Shown here in pieces: positions 7,433-16,376 of a DNA stretch of 44,911 bases (positions are counted from its first letter, which is position 1; each line of letters begins with the position of its first letter). The stretch is from Mediterranea massiliensis (GTDB lineage Bacteria > Bacteroidota > Bacteroidia > Bacteroidales > Bacteroidaceae). Both the position numbers and the translations under genes were made by a program. The notes under the pieces are model-generated. The model saw only the letters and a list, made by a program, of their open reading frames with translations. It was not told the DNA's origin and did not search any database. Where the stretch lies: NCBI RefSeq assembly GCF_900128475.1, contig NZ_LT635835.1, positions 331,182 through 376,092 of the forward strand, in the 5' to 3' direction.

Positions 7433-8356
7433 ATGGAAGCAATGGCAGTATTGGAAAAACAACAGCAGTTTGATTTTCAGAACAACGGAATCGAAGTAAT
7501 GAACTTCGAGACTCTCCAGCGTACCTACAAAGAAAATGACATCTACGGCAAGCCTGTCCAGGGCATCTATCACTACCAGGTCCTGCAGCGTATGATGGAC
7601 ATCTGCGAGAAGTACAACCTCGATTACGAGGTGGAAGAAATCTTCGCGGCACAGAACAGGAACAAGACACAGCCGGGAGTAAGCATTCTCCCGCAGGTGG
7701 AACAGACACTTGGTGAAAAAGCAGTGGAAGCGCACATCCTCCGACGCATCTTCGCGACCATCCGGATCAAGGACTGGGAAACGGACGAGCTGACGACTAC
7801 GCTGGTCGTCGCCTACCATCAGGACGGCATACAAGCGGCCATAGGCCCGTGCGTGAAGATATGCCATAACCAGTGTATCCTATCACCGGAAAGGAGCATC
7901 TGCAATTACGGAAAAAACAAGGTGACAACGGAAGGGGTATTCGAAACGGTGGACGGTTGGCTGGCAAACTTCGAGGTGAACATGAACGAGGACATCGCAA
8001 GGATTCAGCGGCTGAAACGCAGAATTGTCTCCCTGGAGGAAGTGTATATGTATATCGGGCTGCTGACAGCATTGCGCGTCTCCCATGACAGTTCGGACAG
8101 GAACCTGTCATCCTCCGTGGAAACCTACCCGCTGAACCAGAGCCAGATTTCCATCTTCACGGAAGAGGTGCTGAAACTGGTCCGCGAAAAGGGACAAATC
8201 ACCGCTTGGGACTTGTATAACGTAGCGACTGAGATATATAAGCCGGGCAGAACGGATTTCCCGGCACTGATTCCACAGAATGGGGCAATGGCGGAACTCC
8301 TGCTTTCCCGTCTTCCAGCAGAGGTGGAAATACAGGATGCGGTTCTGGTAAGCTGA
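7433..8356 (+). CDS. DUF932-like element protein, 307 aa
   Basis: A cytosolic alpha/beta protein. The middle part (VVAYHQDGIQAAIGPCVKICHNQC, then KVTTEGVFETVDGWL and a helical RIQRLKRR) resembles DUF932-type plasmid/phage proteins, though the assignment is tentative. It is widespread on Bacteroidales conjugative elements in this position, between a small leader-associated gene and a DUF1848 gene. No membrane segment or signal peptide. It lies 45 bases after the DUF4120-like gene, so leader copy 1 probably controls both. Confidence 0.55.
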   Translation: MEAMAVLEKQQQFDFQNNGIEVMNFETLQRTYKENDIYGKPVQGIYHYQVLQRMMDICEKYNLDYEVEEIFAAQNRNKTQPGVSILPQVEQTLGEKAVEAHILRRIFATIRIKDWETDELTTTLVVAYHQDGIQAAIGPCVKICHNQCILSPERSICNYGKNKVTTEGVFETVDGWLANFEVNMNEDIARIQRLKRRIVSLEEVYMYIGLLTALRVSHDSSDRNLSSSVETYPLNQSQISIFTEEVLKLVREKGQITAWDLYNVATEIYKPGRTDFPALIPQNGAMAELLLSRLPAEVEIQDAVLVS

Positions 8357-8382
8357 ACGGCTACAGAATGAAATATTCATAT

Positions 8383-8390
8383 TATTTTTG
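8383..8390 (+). promoter_or_regulatory. Bacteroidetes -7 element for the DUF1848 gene
   Basis: TATTTTTG matches the TAnnTTTG consensus and lies in the 116-bp gap before the DUF1848 start, upstream of a hairpin at 8424-8450. No clear -33 TTTG is seen at the expected distance. Confidence 0.5.
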
Positions 8391-8423
8391 CCGCAAGCAA
8401 ACCAATGACATATCAACAACCCG

Positions 8424-8450
8424 GACAGGCGTTCATAACCGACGCCTGTC
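8424..8450 (+). terminator. Leader hairpin (attenuator-like)
   Basis: A perfect 9-bp stem, GACAGGCGT (8424-8432) and ACGCCTGTC (8442-8450), is followed by TTTACTATATAATTTT. It could end transcripts arriving from the upstream genes or attenuate the transcript starting near 8397. It lies 22 bases before the DUF1848 start codon. Confidence 0.55.
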
Positions 8451-8472
8451 TTTACTATATAATTTTAACAAT

Positions 8473-9537
8473 ATGACTTGGAAAAAAGCAAATATCATCA
8501 TAGACGGCCGAAAGATGGAAGTCCCGGCTCCCGACATCATATCGGCAAGCCGTGGCACGGACATCCCGGCATTCTATGCGGACTGGTTCTTCCATCGGAT
8601 CGAAACCGGCTATTCCGTATGGAACAACCCGTTCAACGGGAAAAAAAACTATATCTCTTACCGGAATACAAGATTCATAGTATTTTGGTCGAAAAATCCC
8701 AAACCTCTTCTTCCTTATCTGTCAATCCTGAAAGAAAGGGGTATCGGCTGCTATATCCAGTTCACTTTGAATGATTATGAGAAAGACGGACTGGAAACCG
8801 GTGTTCCTCCACTGACGGAACGCATTGAAACATTCAGGACTCTTTCTGAGATATTGGGTAAAGAAGCCGTAATATGGCGGTTCGATCCGCTGATACTCAC
8901 CGACAACATATCCGTGGATACTCTGATTGAAAAGATTGAACGTGTAGGAACGGAGATACACAATTGTACGGAAAAGCTGGTTTTCAGTTTTGCAGACATA
9001 GACTCGTACAGAAAGGTCAAGGCCAACATGACAGACAGCGGAATCCCGTATCATGAATGGAATAAAGAAAAAATGGAGGAACTTGCCGGAAAACTGACAG
9101 TACTGAACCGTAACAGAGGATGGAATCTGGAGCTGGCTACCTGCGGCGAAAATCTGGATCTTGGCAAATACAGAATATCACGTAACCGCTGCATCGACGG
9201 TGACCTGATAGCACGTCTGGCATGGAAAGACAAGAAACTGATGTCTGCATTGGGAGTCACCATACAGGAAATGCCTTCTCCAGCCTTTTTCGACATGAAT
9301 GACCTTCCTTACGATGCTGTGCTTCTACCTGGCAACAAATACTTCGTCAGCAATCACAAAAAGGATCCGGGACAACGTGCCTCATGCGGATGTATGGCAG
9401 CCAAGGATATCGGGGAATACAATACCTGCCCCCATCTCTGCGAATACTGCTATGCAAATTCAAGTAAAAAATCGGCAATCATGAACTGGGAAATGCACCG
9501 GCAGAACCCTATGGCGGAAACGATAACCGGAAAGTAA
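8473..9537 (+). CDS. DUF1848 family protein, 354 aa
   Basis: Residues about 20-40 (IISASRGTDIPAFYADWF) and the following WNNPFN and FIVFWSKNPKPL are hallmarks of DUF1848, a predicted TIM-barrel family. Near the C-terminus CGCMAAKDIGEY then CPHLCEYCYAN supplies closely spaced cysteines that probably hold an iron-sulfur cluster, reminiscent of radical-SAM relatives such as the SplB group. The substrate is unknown. The start at 8473 (MTWKKAN) is chosen because family members begin here and a promoter and hairpin occupy the upstream in-frame sequence. It converges with the tra operon across a shared terminator. Confidence 0.8.
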   Translation: MTWKKANIIIDGRKMEVPAPDIISASRGTDIPAFYADWFFHRIETGYSVWNNPFNGKKNYISYRNTRFIVFWSKNPKPLLPYLSILKERGIGCYIQFTLNDYEKDGLETGVPPLTERIETFRTLSEILGKEAVIWRFDPLILTDNISVDTLIEKIERVGTEIHNCTEKLVFSFADIDSYRKVKANMTDSGIPYHEWNKEKMEELAGKLTVLNRNRGWNLELATCGENLDLGKYRISRNRCIDGDLIARLAWKDKKLMSALGVTIQEMPSPAFFDMNDLPYDAVLLPGNKYFVSNHKKDPGQRASCGCMAAKDIGEYNTCPHLCEYCYANSSKKSAIMNWEMHRQNPMAETITGK

Positions 9538-9547
9538 AACAAAAGAC

Positions 9548-9589
9548 GAGGAAGAAACTGACAGTCAAAAGACTGAAAGATTCTTCCTC
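9548..9589. terminator. Bidirectional terminator at the end of the tra operon
   Basis: GAGGAAGAA (9548-9556) pairs with TTCTTCCTC (9581-9589), with an inner AGTC-AAAA-GACT hairpin. The plus strand continues with ATTTTTC, and the minus strand with a T-run complementary to the aaaaga region. It lies between convergent stops at 9537 and 9595. Confidence 0.8.
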
Positions 9590-9594
9590 ATTTT

Positions 9595-10107
9595 TCATTC
9601 CTCAAAAAGCAGCATGTATTCCACCTTCCTTCTCCGTTCAATGCTCGGCACTACCTTGCCTTTGTAACACCGGAAAGAAACATACTCCTTATAGATATTC
9701 CGGTCTCCGGCCTCCAGCTTCTTCAACAGACTGCTCTTGGGCATCTTGCCGTAACCTTTCAAACGGTATGCCCCCACATTATAGCTCAAAACAGCTAAGA
9801 GCAGCGAATCACGTCCCAGATAACTGAACATACGGCACAACTTGCGTAAATCCGCTCTCAGGATTGAATCCCCCTGTTCTTTTGTAATGCCATTGGTCAG
9901 CCTTTCCCCGGGAAGGACCTTATGCCCGTACCCGACATAAGGCCAGTGTCTTTTTTCTCCATGCCAGCCCTCGAACCGCTTAATGCACTCAACCGCAAGG
10001 CTGAACCTGTCCTGTTTTTCCTTTACCGGATTCTCCGCCCGCAACGGTATGCTCCCGAAGCAGATGATGGCGAAAAACGCCGCAAACAACTTTGCTCTTA
10101 TTCCCAT
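9595..10107 (-). CDS. Lysozyme-like muramidase (GH24 type), exported
   Basis: The protein is a T4-lysozyme-like glycoside hydrolase that probably opens peptidoglycan locally for the mating pore. CIKRFEGW carries the expected catalytic Glu and WPYVGYGH the Gly-rich signature after it. The N-terminus from MGIRAKLFAAFFAIICF is a signal peptide, so I place the start at 10107; an in-frame ATG at 10137 would overlap traQ by 17 bases and push the signal peptide inward. It is the last gene of the tra operon, as in other CTnDOT-like elements. Confidence 0.8.
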   Translation of the reverse strand: MGIRAKLFAAFFAIICFGSIPLRAENPVKEKQDRFSLAVECIKRFEGWHGEKRHWPYVGYGHKVLPGERLTNGITKEQGDSILRADLRKLCRMFSYLGRDSLLLAVLSYNVGAYRLKGYGKMPKSSLLKKLEAGDRNIYKEYVSFRCYKGKVVPSIERRRKVEYMLLFEE

Positions 10108-10120
10108 AGGCAGGTCAGGT

Positions 10121-10627
10121 TCATTGTGATACGACAACAGGCAGTTCCTCGCCGCTTGACATAACTACGGTATCCTCGTCCTCCGTCTCGTTGTTGAAAT
10201 CGAAGGTCAGCTGGAAAAGCTGTGCCGGCTCGCTGTTATCCTCAAAATAGATGTCGATACTCTGCTGGTCTTCACACTCTGAGGTGTAATAAAGACGGAA
10301 CACCTCCCTGTCCAGAGGATAACGGTCGTTGGGCAGCAGCACCATCCCGTCATCCATGCGCAGTTTGCCTTCGCCGTCCGGCTGGAAATAGCGGATGGTA
10401 TAGCGGGCGTCGGAGAACCGTCCTTCCCGTTTCAGTTCACAGCGTATTTCCACGGTCTCGCCTTTCACGATACGCTTGGGTACAGGCATCGTCTCCACAG
10501 TAAAGGGATAGGACTGCTGCACGTCAAGGTCATCGCTGCACGAGGTCAATATACTGAAGGTCATGCCCATCAGGGCGCATACAAGGGCAAACAGCCCTTT
10601 CTTGTTCATAATCGGTTTCATATTCAT
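10121..10627 (-). CDS. traQ: Conjugative transposon lipoprotein TraQ (DUF3872)
   Basis: The N-terminus is a lipoprotein signal: a hydrophobic stretch ending ILTSCSDD, with the Cys as the predicted lipidation site. The rest is a beta-rich periplasmic or surface domain (VKGETVEIRCELKREG, FRLYYTSECED) matching the TraQ/DUF3872 family. Its place after traP and before the lysozyme is the CTnDOT order. It is probably anchored in the outer membrane as part of the transfer channel. Alternative starts exist at internal Met residues just before the signal peptide. Confidence 0.85.
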   Translation of the reverse strand: MNMKPIMNKKGLFALVCALMGMTFSILTSCSDDLDVQQSYPFTVETMPVPKRIVKGETVEIRCELKREGRFSDARYTIRYFQPDGEGKLRMDDGMVLLPNDRYPLDREVFRLYYTSECEDQQSIDIYFEDNSEPAQLFQLTFDFNNETEDEDTVVMSSGEELPVVVSQ

Positions 10628-10654
10628 TTCTTGTTTTAACGGTTTATAAAAAAA

Positions 10655-11533
10655 TTACTGTTCAGGCGGAAAATTGCTTTCCAGATATTCGTTCAGGTCC
10701 TTGCATCCGGCATACAGGTCGGAACAGTCGTCAATCCTGTCACCGTAGCGTTTCCGAAGGACGGCCAGTGTCCTTTTTCCGGCATCGTCATTGTCCAGAT
10801 AGCACCGGATTTTCCCGTAATTGTCCAGATAAGGGAACGAGCGTTCAAGCAGGGCCACCGAATTGAGGACCAGATAATCCTCACCACGGCTGATGCCGAG
10901 TACCTTCCATGAAAGAAAGTCGATAAAGCCCTCAAAAAGGTTGCAGGTAAGCGAGCCGTTACGGATGAGGGAAATGTCCTTGGGCGGCAGGCACCATTTC
11001 ATGAACCTGGTCCGAAGCTCATAGCCTCCACCCATATTCCTGAAACCGACGGCGAAATACCGCTTGCCGTACAGCCGGAACCGTACTTCCTCGCACTCCG
11101 CACAGGCAATTTCCACTGGAATACCGCGTCCCTTCAGATAGCCGAGCAGTGCATTACACCGCAAGGGACCGCAAACCACCTCCTCGAAGCGGGAAGGCTC
11201 CTTGCGCTTTTCTGTCCTGACACTTTCCTTTTCTCTTTTCTGTCCGGCATATTCAGGTATTGTGCCTCCATAAACTCCGGCGATGAACCTCACCTGCGCC
11301 ATGAAGCCGTCACTTCCTGAAAGTTCCCCCGCAAGGGTGAAGATGTCGCCTCCATGCCCGGTGCCGAAGTCATGCCATACCCCCTTACGGGTGTTCACAT
11401 GGAACGAAGGTGTCCTTTCCTCACGGCACGGGGAGAGATACCAGCATTCGTCGCCGTGCCGTCTGACCGGCTCCTGTCCCAGACGGGACAGGAATTCCTC
11501 AATGGGAATGCCTCTTATCATCTCTATATCCAT
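10655..11533 (-). CDS. traP: TraP, DNA primase-like protein (CHC2-like plus Toprim)
   Basis: Residues about 20-70 (CWYLSPCREERTPSFHV ... VWHDFGTGHGGD) match the fold of bacterial primase zinc domains but lack the full Cys/His set, as is usual for this family. Residues about 195-255 form a Toprim domain: EGFIDFLS gives the acidic Glu and DNDDAG the DxD metal-binding pair. The likely role is priming complementary-strand synthesis on transferred DNA. It is 6 bases downstream of traO and belongs to the tra operon. Confidence 0.85.
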   Translation of the reverse strand: MDIEMIRGIPIEEFLSRLGQEPVRRHGDECWYLSPCREERTPSFHVNTRKGVWHDFGTGHGGDIFTLAGELSGSDGFMAQVRFIAGVYGGTIPEYAGQKREKESVRTEKRKEPSRFEEVVCGPLRCNALLGYLKGRGIPVEIACAECEEVRFRLYGKRYFAVGFRNMGGGYELRTRFMKWCLPPKDISLIRNGSLTCNLFEGFIDFLSWKVLGISRGEDYLVLNSVALLERSFPYLDNYGKIRCYLDNDDAGKRTLAVLRKRYGDRIDDCSDLYAGCKDLNEYLESNFPPEQ

Positions 11534-11539
11534 AGGCGT

Positions 11540-12118
11540 CTAATTGATGATGAAACGGACTCCAAGCCCGAACTGTGTCGTGAATTTTCCCAGAGAACTG
11601 CCCCATAGCGCACGTTCGCGCACATGGGCAAGCAGCACGATACGGTCAGTCACATAGCTTTCCAGCTCCAGCGTCAGGGCTCCGCCATAGACAAATGCAT
11701 CACGGTAGGAAAGCATGGAACCGTCATACAGAACCTTTTCTCCCCAGTTCAACGTCTCATATCCCACCAGGGCAGAACCGCCGACAGAAAGGAAGAATAT
11801 CTTCGCCGGGTCGGACAGGAACTTTAGGTAATAGCCGCCCTCGGCAGTAAACTGGGCCCGTGGAACGAAGGTCCCGCGATAGCCGTAGTTCTTCAGCAGA
11901 TATTCCACGCCAGCCACCCAATGGTTGGCCCTTTTCGTATATCCCGACACGGCAAAGCCCGTGTACCAGTCAACCGGTGATTTCAGGTTTCCGGCAAAGC
12001 CTCCCCTGAGTTCCACACCCTTCATTCCGGGAAGGTAACGCTGGGCGTATGCCTGCCCCGATGACAGGGCAAGCGATACGCATACGGCAAAAAGAAACAG
12101 ATACTTCTTCATGGTCAT
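11540..12118 (-). CDS. traO: Conjugative transposon protein TraO
   Basis: A 192-aa exported protein: MKKYLFLFAVCVSLALSSG followed by AYAQ is a signal peptide with a plausible cleavage site. The mature part has alternating beta strands ending in an aromatic-poor but barrel-like C-terminus (GLGVRFIIN), consistent with an outer-membrane or periplasmic protein, the TraO family. Start overlaps the traN stop by 4 bases (ATGA type), so translation is coupled. Confidence 0.85.
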   Translation of the reverse strand: MTMKKYLFLFAVCVSLALSSGQAYAQRYLPGMKGVELRGGFAGNLKSPVDWYTGFAVSGYTKRANHWVAGVEYLLKNYGYRGTFVPRAQFTAEGGYYLKFLSDPAKIFFLSVGGSALVGYETLNWGEKVLYDGSMLSYRDAFVYGGALTLELESYVTDRIVLLAHVRERALWGSSLGKFTTQFGLGVRFIIN

Positions 12119-13086
12119 TTCACTTTAAGTTCATTGATCACCCTCGCTCTCACGATGTCCTCACTCTCCACGGTGAAGGTCTGATGACGGCCTCCGCTCT
12201 TCTCGTGCATCTCCACCACCAGCATCTTGTCGGCGGGAATGGTGAACTTGTCAAAGACAAAGACAGTACGCTCATCCTTCTTTCCGGCGACAGCCGTGGC
12301 ATAGTTGTAGGCACGCAGTGGAAATATCACCTGCTCTTGGATGGCCGTGCGCTTGAGTACCTTCTTGTCTACGATCTTGAACGTCACGAAATCCACCTCA
12401 TAAGGCACGTTCGACGTGTTCTTCACCTGGGTATGGAAATAAAGCAGCCCGTTATGGGTATAGAGTCCGCGCAGCAGGTACTGGATGCCGAACGCCTTGC
12501 TCCCGATATGCTTGATATGACGTCTGTTATCCTTGTGGATGGCCTTGGATATAAGGTGTACCAGCTTGGGCGACTCGCTGCCGAGTTCCTTCAGGTAGAT
12601 GTCAAGGGCATTGTTCGGGCGGTTCACCTCGCTGCCGTCATGAACAAAATCGGCCATCTCGATGTTGAGCAGCAGAGGCTCATCGGCATACTTCACATTG
12701 AAGGTGTAGAAACTTCCGCTTTCGGTAATCACCGACATGTTGGTCTCCTCACGGAAGTTCTTTCTGGTAGCCTTTACCCTGATTACATTCTCTGAACCGT
12801 CCGCCTTGCCCGCAATCAGATTCGGAGAACCGAGATCCACGTAACGGACAGCCGAGGGAAAGATGATATGAGTCGTCTTGTCATACGTCACTTCCAGACC
12901 GTAAGGCGGAATCATCCGATCAAAGGTGAGCTTTCTGGACAGCCCGTGATAGAGGTCGCCGTCCTCCTGCTGCGGATAGATATCCGCCTTCAGGGTCAAA
13001 TCATTTACGGCCGTGGTATCAGCCGACTGTGCATGTGCACTTGCAACGCCGCCTGCGAGGGCAAGCATCAAAAGAATCTTTTTCAT
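12115..13086 (-). CDS. traN: Conjugative transposon protein TraN (DUF4138)
   Basis: A 323-aa exported protein with signal peptide MKKILLMLALAGGVASAHAQ. The family (TraN/DUF4138) takes the place of VirB9-like outer-membrane channel proteins in Bacteroidetes systems; the analogy is an inference from gene order next to the TraM (VirB10-like) gene. Many short beta segments and the motif IIFPSAVRYVDLGS near residue 70 resemble VirB9-type N-terminal regions, which begin with TDxRI-type strands. Overlaps traO by 4 bases. Confidence 0.88.
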   Translation of the reverse strand: MKKILLMLALAGGVASAHAQSADTTAVNDLTLKADIYPQQEDGDLYHGLSRKLTFDRMIPPYGLEVTYDKTTHIIFPSAVRYVDLGSPNLIAGKADGSENVIRVKATRKNFREETNMSVITESGSFYTFNVKYADEPLLLNIEMADFVHDGSEVNRPNNALDIYLKELGSESPKLVHLISKAIHKDNRRHIKHIGSKAFGIQYLLRGLYTHNGLLYFHTQVKNTSNVPYEVDFVTFKIVDKKVLKRTAIQEQVIFPLRAYNYATAVAGKKDERTVFVFDKFTIPADKMLVVEMHEKSGGRHQTFTVESEDIVRARVINELKVK

Positions 13087-13106
13087 GTCTTTACTGTTTT
13101 AATGGG

Positions 13107-14399
13107 TTATTGATTGTTGTTCTGATAAAGCATCAGTCCGTAGCCTGATTTGAGGTGTACCTTCTCCTCGCGCATCTTTTTGGAGATGTACTGCGACACG
13201 CCCTGTATGGCCCCTCGTCCAAGCTCGGAGAGAAGCTGGTCGCCTGCCGACTGGTTGGTGATGGAGATGGTCGTGCCGAGATTCTGTCCCATGTTGGCAG
13301 CCACTTCCCTTACCGCATTCGCTTCCGTCGAACCGGGAATGAATATCCCGGCCTGTCCGTCACTGTCCAGCACGGTCAGTTCCACGGGAATGACATTGCC
13401 GTCATATTCGACCTGCAGGATTTCAATGCCAAGCCGCTCGCCCTGGATACGTCCCTCACCGGTCAGCAGGGTATTGCGGGGAAGCACATGTCTTCCCACA
13501 CGCATGGCCTCCAGCAGCCTGAGACGCACGCTTTGTCCGCTGATAATGGTCTGGTCGCCATGCACGCAGGCCCGTATGGTATTCCTCGCCATCTGTGTCC
13601 CGGCACTGCCCACAGCCGTATGGAAGCCGATATCAGCACCGGAAAGCAGCCTCGCGAACTGTACCGAATCGGTAAGAGGCTGAGGAAGGGACGACACGAC
13701 CGGAGAGGACACCAGCCCGACGGGAACGGCTTTCGCCTTCCTCTCCCTTGAGGGACTTTCCGTCTCCTGACTGTCCGCTGTTCCCGTGCTGCCGCCCGAA
13801 GGCATATATTTGGCGGCAAGTTCATAGGACTTCTCCAGCAGAGCCACCTGTTCCTCGTAGCTCGGTCCGGCCGTCTGCGCTGCGGCAGCCTGTCGGAGCT
13901 GTTCCACCTCTGCTTTCAGGGCTTCCTTTTCCGGGTCTTCCTCAGGACTCTCGTAAAAACTGCCGAGAGTGGCGTTGATGTCGTTGTAAGCCGAGGCTGA
14001 AGAGGCGAAGGCTCCCGTCCTGCCGTTTCCTCCTGAATTGTACGCACGGCTTTCATTTTCACTTGCAATGTCCTGCGCCGGTTCTGTCTTCGGGACATTA
14101 TCCTGTCTGTGTCCATCGGTCAGGGCGGAGAAGTCGGCCAGCGTACGCTTCTTCTCCTCCTGCCGGCGAATCATGTCTGCCTGCTCATAGGCAGCCATCT
14201 TGTCCGCCTCTATACCCGTACCTTTCGGATCGGGAAGTTCGGCATTGAAGCCCGTCTTCCTTTCCGCCTCCTGCCTGTCTTTTTCGGACGGGACGAAAAT
14301 TAGCCACATGCACCCGAGGAACAGCAGGAACATGCCTGTGAAAACCAGATATTTCCTGATTTTCTGCTTCTGTTTCAATTTTTCTGCATCTGTACTCAT
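13107..14399 (-). CDS. traM: Conjugative transposon protein TraM (VirB10-like)
   Basis: A 430-aa protein with a short cytoplasmic N-terminus, one transmembrane helix at about residues 17-36 (YLVFTGMFLLFLGCMWLIFV), a long Glu/Gln/Ala-rich periplasmic linker (residues about 40-220) and a C-terminal beta domain (residues about 250-400, with VRLRLLEAM and GNVIPVELTVLDSDG) typical of TraM, the analogue of VirB10. Start at 14399 (MSTDAEKL) gives the expected N-terminus; a longer opening would overlap traL. It should span the envelope and link the inner and outer membrane parts. Confidence 0.88.
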   Translation of the reverse strand: MSTDAEKLKQKQKIRKYLVFTGMFLLFLGCMWLIFVPSEKDRQEAERKTGFNAELPDPKGTGIEADKMAAYEQADMIRRQEEKKRTLADFSALTDGHRQDNVPKTEPAQDIASENESRAYNSGGNGRTGAFASSASAYNDINATLGSFYESPEEDPEKEALKAEVEQLRQAAAAQTAGPSYEEQVALLEKSYELAAKYMPSGGSTGTADSQETESPSRERKAKAVPVGLVSSPVVSSLPQPLTDSVQFARLLSGADIGFHTAVGSAGTQMARNTIRACVHGDQTIISGQSVRLRLLEAMRVGRHVLPRNTLLTGEGRIQGERLGIEILQVEYDGNVIPVELTVLDSDGQAGIFIPGSTEANAVREVAANMGQNLGTTISITNQSAGDQLLSELGRGAIQGVSQYISKKMREEKVHLKSGYGLMLYQNNNQ

Positions 14400-14403
14400 A
14401 ATC

Positions 14404-14697
14404 TTACTTGTTGAACTGGTTAAAAAACTCTTCCATCTCACGGACTTTCATATCGGAGAGGGTATCCGCAGGCACAAAGTCGGGAACCTCAAGCGGGGTT
14501 ATCCTGATGATGTCCTGCCGGGCATCCTCCCGTCCGATGTCATAAATCGCACGGAAAATCATGTAGAAATTCACCAGCGCGAAAAGGGAAACCATCACGA
14601 TGATGGCGATTGCCCTCTGACGGGGTGTGAGTCTGTCACAAAGGCCGCGCAGCCTGCCCCCGATACATTCCTTGAACTTTACATACATTTTTCTCAT
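14404..14697 (-). CDS. traL: Conjugative transposon protein TraL (DUF3989)
   Basis: A 97-aa single-span membrane protein. The hydrophobic helix (AIAIIVMVSLFALVNFYMIF) is at about residues 29-48, with a short basic cytoplasmic N-terminus and an acidic periplasmic tail. Size, topology and position between traK and traM match the DUF3989/TraL family. It probably stabilises the inner-membrane part of the transfer machinery. Confidence 0.85.
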   Translation of the reverse strand: MRKMYVKFKECIGGRLRGLCDRLTPRQRAIAIIVMVSLFALVNFYMIFRAIYDIGREDARQDIIRITPLEVPDFVPADTLSDMKVREMEEFFNQFNK

Positions 14698-14709
14698 ACA
14701 TACATTGTT

Positions 14710-15333
14710 TTATCTGTCATACATTCTGATATCCCTGTTCTCCAGCACGTGGAACCCTTCCAGGATGAACCCGTGCGGATTGTTGTCACTGCGGGTGGAA
14801 TTCCGCAACCTGCCATGCGTGACAAGGCTGCGTTCCGTCACGCTCTTCTCACGGATGATGAAAAGGCGTGCGTATGTCATGACATCATACGGATAGGTGT
14901 TGAAGTCGCATTTCACGCTGTCTATCTCGATACGCTGGCTGACATTGCCCGAAATTATTCTATTGTAATAACCCTGTTCGGCCAGATCCCCGTAATGGGA
15001 ATAGGCGGAACGGTCACTCAGGAACATGGCACGCTGCACGTTCCCCTCGATGGCACTCTTGTCAGGGGCCAGCGTGAAGAACAGCTCATGGAAACGTCTG
15101 ACATGTTCCCTTGCCTCTACGGGACGGTTCTGCTCCAGGTCCTGCGAGAGGGCGAGCATGAGCGACTTCCCCTCATCCAGCACATAGATCTTCTGGCGCT
15201 GGGCTTCGGCAAAACTGTATGCCTTCCACACGGAATAGCCCACAAGCAGGGTGCAGACACCCAGATAGACTATTCCGAACAGGCGCAGATGCCGGAAGCT
15301 GGTCTCGATATTTTTCAATGATTTGAATTCCAT
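14710..15333 (-). CDS. traK: Conjugative transposon protein TraK (VirB8-like)
   Basis: A 207-aa bitopic protein: cytoplasmic residues 1-17, a transmembrane helix at about residues 18-37 (LFGIVYLGVCTLLVGYSVW), then a soluble periplasmic domain. This layout and its place after traJ match TraK, which is regarded as the VirB8-type assembly factor of Bacteroidetes transfer systems. It lies 20 bases from the traJ stop and 12 bases from the traL start. Confidence 0.88.
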   Translation of the reverse strand: MEFKSLKNIETSFRHLRLFGIVYLGVCTLLVGYSVWKAYSFAEAQRQKIYVLDEGKSLMLALSQDLEQNRPVEAREHVRRFHELFFTLAPDKSAIEGNVQRAMFLSDRSAYSHYGDLAEQGYYNRIISGNVSQRIEIDSVKCDFNTYPYDVMTYARLFIIREKSVTERSLVTHGRLRNSTRSDNNPHGFILEGFHVLENRDIRMYDR

Positions 15334-15353
15334 TCTTATTCGTTTTATGATTG

Positions 15354-16364
15354 TTACTTGATTAGTCTTCCGGCCACATTTCCTACAGTAGCACCTGCGG
15401 CACCGCCCACAATGGAGCCTGTCTTGGAAGCAGCCTGATTCACGTTCTTGCCGTAATTTCCTGCACCTCCACCGGCCTGAACAATCCAGTTGGCCACGGT
15501 CGGAATCGTGAAATACCCGATGATGCCGATAATCAGGAACGTGATGTACACGGCATTGGAACTGTCCGGAATGAAGTTGGGGTCGGACAGCTGCTCGATG
15601 TCCCTCTGAAGCATCAGGGTCTGTATGCGTGCCAGCACGCTGCTGAAAAGATCAGAGACGGGCAGCCACAGATAGATGCTGATATAGCGGACAAACCATT
15701 GGCTCAGCGAGGCCTGAAAGCCGTCCCAGCACGAAATGGCAAAGGAAATCGGTCCGAGAATGGAAAGGACAATCAGGAAGAATGTCCTTAGCGTGTCCAC
15801 TACAAGCGCGGCCGCATTGAACATCAGTTCCAGCAGCTCACGGAAAAAATTCTGCACGGACTTCTTCATGTTGTACATGGCACGGTCCACATACATACCG
15901 CAAGCCTCGATAGCGTCCAGAGCTCCCAGTTCATCCAGTTTGTTGTCAAAAGCCTCCTTGTCCACCAGGTAGGCCGTCTCGGGATTCCTCCGCATCGCCT
16001 CAATCTCCAGCTTGTCCTTCTGCTGCCGATACTCATTCATGTCAAAGGTCTGCGTCTCCAGAATCCTGTGCGTTCCGGTCACGACGGGTGACAAAATGCT
16101 GTTGAGCGTACCCAGCACGATGGTCGGAAAAAACATGATGCAGATACCCAGAGCAAACGGACGCAGCAAAGGGAACACGTCAATAGGTTCGGCCCTGGCC
16201 AGCGACTGCCAGACACGGTACGCCACATAAAAGAGGGCTCCCAATCCGGCAAGGCCCTTGGCCACGCCGGTCATCTGCGAACAGAGCGGCATCATGTCCG
16301 TGTACAGACTTTGCAGGATCTGGTGCAGATTGTCAAAATTCACAGCCAACAATACCATAAGCAA
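15354..16364 (-). CDS. traJ: Conjugative transposon protein TraJ (VirB6-like)
   Basis: A 336-aa polytopic inner-membrane protein. Hydrophobic segments are visible near residues 35-55, 65-95, 180-210, 225-245 and 270-290, followed by a Gly/Ala-rich tail (GGGAGNYGK, GSIVGGAAGATVG). The pattern matches the CTnDOT TraJ family, a VirB6/TrbL-like channel component. The start MLMVLLAVNF lies 12 bases after the traI stop. Confidence 0.88.
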   Translation of the reverse strand: MLMVLLAVNFDNLHQILQSLYTDMMPLCSQMTGVAKGLAGLGALFYVAYRVWQSLARAEPIDVFPLLRPFALGICIMFFPTIVLGTLNSILSPVVTGTHRILETQTFDMNEYRQQKDKLEIEAMRRNPETAYLVDKEAFDNKLDELGALDAIEACGMYVDRAMYNMKKSVQNFFRELLELMFNAAALVVDTLRTFFLIVLSILGPISFAISCWDGFQASLSQWFVRYISIYLWLPVSDLFSSVLARIQTLMLQRDIEQLSDPNFIPDSSNAVYITFLIIGIIGYFTIPTVANWIVQAGGGAGNYGKNVNQAASKTGSIVGGAAGATVGNVAGRLIK

Positions 16365-16376
16365 TCCTCCTTGAAA

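Noticed and set aside
10655..11533. TraP as a defective primase because its zinc cysteines are incomplete
   Set aside because: The Cys-poor version of this domain is normal for Bacteroidetes TraP-like proteins, and the Toprim acidic residues are intact.
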